A stretch of DNA of 18,369 nucleotides from the NCBI GenBank assembly GCA_964412395.1, contig CAYPOY010000075.1:1-18369 (forward strand). Direction: 5' to 3'. Under the pieces are notes generated by a model. It made no database searches. It saw nothing but the letters and a program-made list of their open reading frames with translations, and had not been told where the DNA came from. The position numbers and the translations under genes were made by a program. Shown here piece by piece: positions 14,543-18,369 of the stretch. How positions within the stretch are numbered: position 1 is the first letter of the stretch; every line of letters begins with the position of its first letter. This DNA comes from CAYPOY01 sp964412395. GTDB lineage: Bacteria > Chloroflexota > Anaerolineae > B4-G1.

Positions 14543-14785
14543 TTAAGACTGCTCGTCCAGCTCATCGACACTCGGCGAACTAGACCTCCGCACCGGTCCT
14601 TCCTCGAACGCCGCGAGCGCCAAGAACTGCCTCTCCAGATTCTTCAATGAGCGAAGGATTTGATCCAGTTCCTCCTCATAGAGCCTCTGATACGCATCCA
14701 CTCGCTGCTCCAGACGTAGCAATCGTCGTGCGAGTTCAAGTTGCGTAGCGAGTTGATCTCCCTCAACATAGGCTTCTGTGGACAT
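14543..14785 (-). CDS. Small coiled-coil protein of unknown function
   Basis: A protein of 80 aa (85 if it starts at the in-frame GTG at 14800). It is rich in Leu, Glu, Arg and Gln with a heptad-like pattern from QLATQLELARRLLRLEQRV to LKNLERQFLAL, predicting one long amphipathic helix or coiled coil. A Ser-rich acidic tail (SSSPSVDELDEQS) follows. No catalytic motif or membrane segment. The start is uncertain: both ATG 14785 and GTG 14800 have weak ribosome binding sites. A near-consensus promoter lies about 50 nt upstream, which supports real expression. It lies between the two-component system and the TPP-enzyme gene, co-oriented with both. I do not recognise the family. Confidence 0.65.
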   Translation of the reverse strand: MSTEAYVEGDQLATQLELARRLLRLEQRVDAYQRLYEEELDQILRSLKNLERQFLALAAFEEGPVRRSSSPSVDELDEQS

Positions 14786-14833
14786 GATCCTGAGTCTCAC
14801 GCCTAAAGTGGCTCACAGCATGGCCTGCTCTCA

Positions 14834-14862
14834 ATTATATCAAGGTTGACCAGCCTAGGCAA
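14834..14862 (-). promoter_or_regulatory. Strong sigma70 promoter for the small coiled-coil gene
   Basis: Minus strand: -35 TTGCCT (14857-14862, 4/6) and -10 TATAAT (14834-14839, 6/6) with an exact 17-bp spacer. Transcription should start near 14827. That gives a leader of about 42 nt before the ATG at 14785, and read-through could serve the TPP-enzyme cluster downstream. Confidence 0.75.
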
Positions 14863-14899
14863 GGGCAAGGAGGACAATTCCATGGCCCAAAAGTGCCAA

Positions 14900-14947
14900 G
14901 TAGAAGAAACCGGCTCTAAGATGCCTGTCGCGGCATCCTCGAGCCGG
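14900..14947 (-). terminator. Probable terminator of the histidine kinase/response regulator operon
   Basis: On the minus strand CCGGCTC (14941-14947), a 3-nt mismatch loop, GATGCC (14932-14937), a 6-nt loop, GGCATC (14920-14925), a 3-nt loop and GAGCCGG (14910-14916) form an interrupted 13-bp stem. It is followed by a T-rich TTTCTTCT. It lies about 60 nt after the response-regulator stop and before the next promoter. Confidence 0.6.
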
Positions 14948-15003
14948 GCCCAACTCTTACATCGGGTACGTAAGGGGAGAAAACGCGTTGTGACAAGTGC
15001 TGC

Positions 15004-15645
15004 CTAGATCAGTCCCCGCTTGATCGCCTCCGCCACCCCTTGTGCACGGGTGCGCGTTCCCAGCTTGTCCCTGATATTTTGGGCTTTTCGTTTGACAGTC
15101 CTCGTGCTCCAGTACATTCTTTCGCCAATCTCCCTGGTGGTTAGCCCCTGGGCGATTAGCGCCAGCACCTTTAACTCCTGTTCGGACAGGTCGGTCTGGC
15201 TCCGGGCATAGGCTTGGGCCAAGATTTGGAATTCACTTAGCACCTTGTCCAACAGAGAGGGGGACAGCAAGCGCTTTCCTTGATGCACACTCCGGACAGC
15301 CTCCGCCAGCGTTTCGTCCGAGGTGCTCTTCAGTAGATAACCATAGACCCCCGCCCGCAACGCACCAGAGATGTACTCACCATTGCCATAGGCGGTCAGG
15401 ATGATGATCTTGGCCCGCGGGGCTTGGTGGCGCAATTGGCACGCAATCTCCACTCCATCTGGTCCGGGCAATCGAACGTCCAGGAGGATCACATCAGGGG
15501 ACAGATCGACCGCTGCTCGCAAAGCCGCTGCTCCGTCCTCGGCATCCCCCACAACCAAGATATCCGGATACGAAGACAATAGGCTCCGCAAGCCACGTCG
15601 CACACTGGGATGATCATCTACCACTAAGACCCGAATGGCATCCAT
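15004..15645 (-). CDS. NarL/FixJ-family response regulator (LuxR-type HTH)
   Basis: Two-component response regulator, 213 aa. The receiver domain has the acidic pair D10-D11 (VVDDHPSVRRGLR), the phospho-acceptor D56 in VILLDVRLPGPDG, a Thr in IILTAYG and the conserved Lys in LLKSTSD. A linker leads to a C-terminal LuxR-type DNA-binding domain, LSEQELKVLALIAQGLTTRE through TVKRKAQNIRDKLG (about 150-210). The ATG at 15645 follows AAGGGGG at 5-6 nt. It lies 111 nt downstream of, and in the same orientation as, the histidine kinase, so the two form a cognate pair. Targets are unknown; the adjacent metabolic cluster is the obvious candidate. Confidence 0.95.
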   Translation of the reverse strand: MDAIRVLVVDDHPSVRRGLRSLLSSYPDILVVGDAEDGAAALRAAVDLSPDVILLDVRLPGPDGVEIACQLRHQAPRAKIIILTAYGNGEYISGALRAGVYGYLLKSTSDETLAEAVRSVHQGKRLLSPSLLDKVLSEFQILAQAYARSQTDLSEQELKVLALIAQGLTTREIGERMYWSTRTVKRKAQNIRDKLGTRTRAQGVAEAIKRGLI

Positions 15646-15756
15646 AGCAACCCCCTTTTCGCCTGACCGCCCATTAGACCATCACCGGAGCATTCAACTC
15701 TACCCAGGCCGGATTCCTGACACACCAACTTCCCTGGACCCCTATGCCCCATACCA

Positions 15757-18222
15757 CTACGTTCCGTCCCACTGGATGGGTAGCCAAAACGACACGCGGG
15801 TTCCATGTCCTGGCTTTGACCACACCTCCATTTTTCCACCATGGCTTTCAATTCGCTCCTTCATCCCTGGCAGCCCCCAATGCTTGCCGTCGCAGGTACC
15901 CGCCCACCGCTCATAGCGGAATCCCCGTCCATCATCCTGCACGATAACACAAAGCATAGCAGGCCGAAAATCCAAGGCGACAGATGCTGTCTCGGCTTTG
16001 GCATGGCATGCGATGTTGTACAGAGCTTCCTCCACCACACGGAAGACAGCTATCTTGAGTGGTGACGGTAGTTGGTAAGGATTGCCCTTGACTTGAACCT
16101 GACAGGCAACCCCGGAAACCTCTTGGAATCTACTGACGTGCTTCTGCAAGGCAGAGACCAACCCCTCGACATCTAGGATTGGCGGGTACAAGTCGTAAAT
16201 CACGCGCCGGATCTCTTCATCCATTTCTTCCAGCACATCACGGGCAGCATTAAGCTTCTCCTGCACAGCCGCTGCCAATCCGGACGCCAGGGCTACCTTC
16301 GCCGCCTGTAGCTCATAGCGGACAGCGGTGATGAGTTGCACGACCCCATCATGCATGTCATTTGCGATCCGCGCTCGTTCTTTGTCTTGGACGCGGGTGA
16401 TCCCAACCAGCAGTGACCGCAGCTGTTCGGCCTGGGCTGTGATCTCATCGGTGGCCTCGGCTAACTCTCGAGTTCTCTCCTCCACCTTCTGCTCCAACCT
16501 TCGGTTAAGCTCCTCGACCCGCGTGTGGAGTTCAGCGTTCCTAATGGCTATGCTCGCCAAATCGGCGAATAGGCTTAACAGCCAGGCGTCATTGTGGTCA
16601 AACAGCCGTGCTTGCGCAGGATTGGCGACAACAATTCCCCCAATGATCTGATTCCGCGATCGGAGAGGCACGCCGACCATCCTTGTATTGGGAATGCCAG
16701 CGAACCGCTCAACCCTTCCTGACCAATTCTCATAGTCGTTCACAACCAGAGGCTTGCCCGTCAGAATCACGCTCCCTATGAGCCCTTGTCCTGGCCGCAA
16801 AGTGGTACCAGCCCAATCCCTACTGGTGTTATAGTTGGCTACGTTGCGAACCATCCCTGACTTTGCGTTGTATACATAGAAAGCGCCCACTCGAGCCCCC
16901 AAGAGGTGAGCCCCTCGGGTCAACAAAGCCTCCAGAAGCTCACTCACGTCCAGCTGCGCGAGCACATCAAGCGACGTCTCGTGCAAGGCCACCATAGCCT
17001 CCCAGCGATGCCTGATCTCCCGAAACAACCCCGCGTCTTGGATAGTGATGGCCACTTGGTTGGCAAGAATCTGTAATATGGTGAGGTCATCCTCGTCGAA
17101 GGCTCCGCACCGATCACTTTGTACATCTAGAACGCCAAGGACTCGCTCTTGGATGCGAAGAGGCACAGCCAGTTCCGACCTAGTCTCTGGCAAGAGCTCC
17201 TCCTCATGGAAGCGAGGCTCCCGACGAACATCATTGCACAGCAGTGCCTGGCCTGTCTGCGCCACCCATCCGGTGATACCCTCCTGGCCTACTTTTAGCC
17301 GCAGGCCCCGCTCCTTCATCAACTCGGCACTCGGACCACTAGCTTCTCTGAGTACCAGTTCGCCCACTTCTTCGTCGATGAGCAAGATATGGACCTGATG
17401 ATAGTTAAACCTCTCTTGGATCAGTTTCACAACCTGCTCCAGCTGCTGGTTGAGATTCGATAGGGCCGTTAGCTGCTGTCCTGCCAGAGCCGCCGTCTCC
17501 AGCAGCAGAACGCGGCGGCTGACTGCCTCGTACAATTGGGCGTGCTCGATGCCTGGTGCGATCTGCTGTCCCAGGGCGCTGAGGAGCTGCTGGTCTCGGG
17601 AATCAAAGGCACTCTTGTGACGACGTGCTACGTGGATTACTCCCACCACCTGCCTGTTGGTCTTCATCGGTACGGTGAGGATGGATTGGAACCCCTCCCT
17701 CGCGCAAGGGCTATCAATCAGGGACGCGTCGGCGTCTAGATTGTCTATGGCAAGAGTTTCCCCAGTCTGGGCGCACCTGCTACACAAGCAGCGGTCGAGT
17801 TCCAGGATGCGTACTGCCTCTGCGAAGTCCGACGAGACGCCGAAGTCTGCCCGCGGAACCAACCTCTCCCCTCTCACCGTCCAGATGCGCCCAGCGTCGA
17901 TGTCCGTGATCTCCCCTATCTTGTCCAAGATCGCCCGAGAAGTCTCCGTCAAATCCTGGCTGTAGTGAGCCCATTCCTCCTGCGATCCTGCATCTTTTCG
18001 TGCAACTATGGTTGCGCAGGTCAACATCAGCCATGCCAAGATAGGGCGTACTAGGCCCGGAGACAAGACGCCACACCGCACACCAGGGACTGTGGAAGCA
18101 CTTTCTTGGAGGGCTAACTGCTCGAGCAAGACGTATCCAGCGCAAACCAAGGGAATTGCGACCAGAATTGCCCAGCGCGACCGGAGAACGCGACTGGCCA
18201 ACTGCGTAACCTTCTGCATCAT
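15757..18222 (-). CDS. Membrane histidine kinase with three GAF domains (NarX/DegS-like, HisKA_3)
   Basis: Sensor kinase of 821 aa. Two N-terminal hydrophobic helices (about 16-36 and 56-74) with a short outside loop anchor it in the membrane. Three GAF-like sensor domains follow (about 90-235, 245-410 and 420-575). A coiled coil (575-610) leads to a HisKA_3 dimerisation domain with the phospho-His in NDMHDGVVQ (H624). The ATPase domain has the N-box Asn (N736 in EEALYNIACH), G1 DDGRGF (763-768) and G2 GLPGMKER (783-790). GAF1 has an unusual cysteine group, C145-x-C147-x2-C150 and C173. The ATG at 18222 follows AGGGGAG. The upstream 147 bp shows no convincing promoter. Its partner is the downstream response regulator. 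The signal is unknown, but small molecule or redox sensing fits. Confidence 0.93.
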   Translation of the reverse strand: MMQKVTQLASRVLRSRWAILVAIPLVCAGYVLLEQLALQESASTVPGVRCGVLSPGLVRPILAWLMLTCATIVARKDAGSQEEWAHYSQDLTETSRAILDKIGEITDIDAGRIWTVRGERLVPRADFGVSSDFAEAVRILELDRCLCSRCAQTGETLAIDNLDADASLIDSPCAREGFQSILTVPMKTNRQVVGVIHVARRHKSAFDSRDQQLLSALGQQIAPGIEHAQLYEAVSRRVLLLETAALAGQQLTALSNLNQQLEQVVKLIQERFNYHQVHILLIDEEVGELVLREASGPSAELMKERGLRLKVGQEGITGWVAQTGQALLCNDVRREPRFHEEELLPETRSELAVPLRIQERVLGVLDVQSDRCGAFDEDDLTILQILANQVAITIQDAGLFREIRHRWEAMVALHETSLDVLAQLDVSELLEALLTRGAHLLGARVGAFYVYNAKSGMVRNVANYNTSRDWAGTTLRPGQGLIGSVILTGKPLVVNDYENWSGRVERFAGIPNTRMVGVPLRSRNQIIGGIVVANPAQARLFDHNDAWLLSLFADLASIAIRNAELHTRVEELNRRLEQKVEERTRELAEATDEITAQAEQLRSLLVGITRVQDKERARIANDMHDGVVQLITAVRYELQAAKVALASGLAAAVQEKLNAARDVLEEMDEEIRRVIYDLYPPILDVEGLVSALQKHVSRFQEVSGVACQVQVKGNPYQLPSPLKIAVFRVVEEALYNIACHAKAETASVALDFRPAMLCVIVQDDGRGFRYERWAGTCDGKHWGLPGMKERIESHGGKMEVWSKPGHGTRVSFWLPIQWDGT

Positions 18223-18369
18223 CTGTCTCCCCTGTACGGAGCAACCTCACAACTCGGCCCGCTTCAACCTTGATGTATCGCTCACACTGCACCTCTTACA
18301 AACGGGCTTTAGGGCAATGGCACTAACTTTTTGCGCTTTCGGCTGAAAATGTGTACACTTGTCCCGTAC

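Noticed and set aside
18223..18369. Promoter for the histidine kinase (TTGTAA, 16 bp, GATACA on the minus strand)
   Set aside because: Only 4/6 and 3/6 matches; not distinguishable from chance.
1..18369. CRISPR arrays, tRNA or rRNA genes
   Set aside because: No regularly spaced direct repeats, no tRNA cloverleaf with a GTTCRANNC T-loop, and no rRNA-like conserved sequence noticed on either strand.

Overview
The window reads as bacterial chromosome. Nearly every gene has a strong AAGGAGG-type ribosome binding site, and every intact gene lies on the minus strand. A tungsten-type aldehyde:ferredoxin oxidoreductase points to an anaerobe, possibly thermophilic. Gene content, a three-GAF histidine kinase and a dispersed 'ATCTGCG' palindrome would fit Chloroflexota or a deep Firmicutes lineage. 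That placement is an inference and I cannot fix it from the sequence.

Layout, left to right. (1) 268-1455: an MFS transporter. (2) 1500-1795: a broken transposase N-terminus on the plus strand, abutting the 3' end of thiD. (3) 1793-6743: a GC-rich thiamin salvage operon transcribed right to left. It runs promoter, TPP riboswitch, intrinsic terminator, cytX (HMP transporter), thiM, thiE, thiL, thiD. Together these genes take in and phosphorylate HMP, phosphorylate thiazole, join the two, and phosphorylate TMP to TPP. No thiC, thiG or thiH is visible, so the organism may rely on imported precursors or carry those genes elsewhere. (4) 6926-14371: a lower-GC catabolic-looking cluster, also right to left. 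It contains a TPP-dependent 2-oxoacid decarboxylase/carboligase-like enzyme, an extended SDR, a second MFS transporter (paralogue of the first), a zinc-dependent alcohol dehydrogenase, and an AOR-family tungstoenzyme. Relics and repeats sit in its gaps: a decayed fragment of another TPP-enzyme gene (11401-11505), a long perfect hairpin (12555-12591) and a nested palindromic repeat (8842-8958). (5) 14543-14785: a small coiled-coil protein behind a near-consensus sigma70 promoter. (6) 15004-18222: a membrane histidine kinase with three GAF domains (one cysteine-rich) and its NarL/LuxR-type response regulator, ending in a probable terminator.

Working model (inference): the TPP enzyme converts an imported 2-oxo or 2-hydroxyacyl substrate into an aldehyde. 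The alcohol dehydrogenase and the ferredoxin-linked AOR then dispose of that aldehyde. The riboswitch operon next door supplies the TPP cofactor, and the adjacent two-component system may control the cluster. The substrate cannot be read from the sequence.
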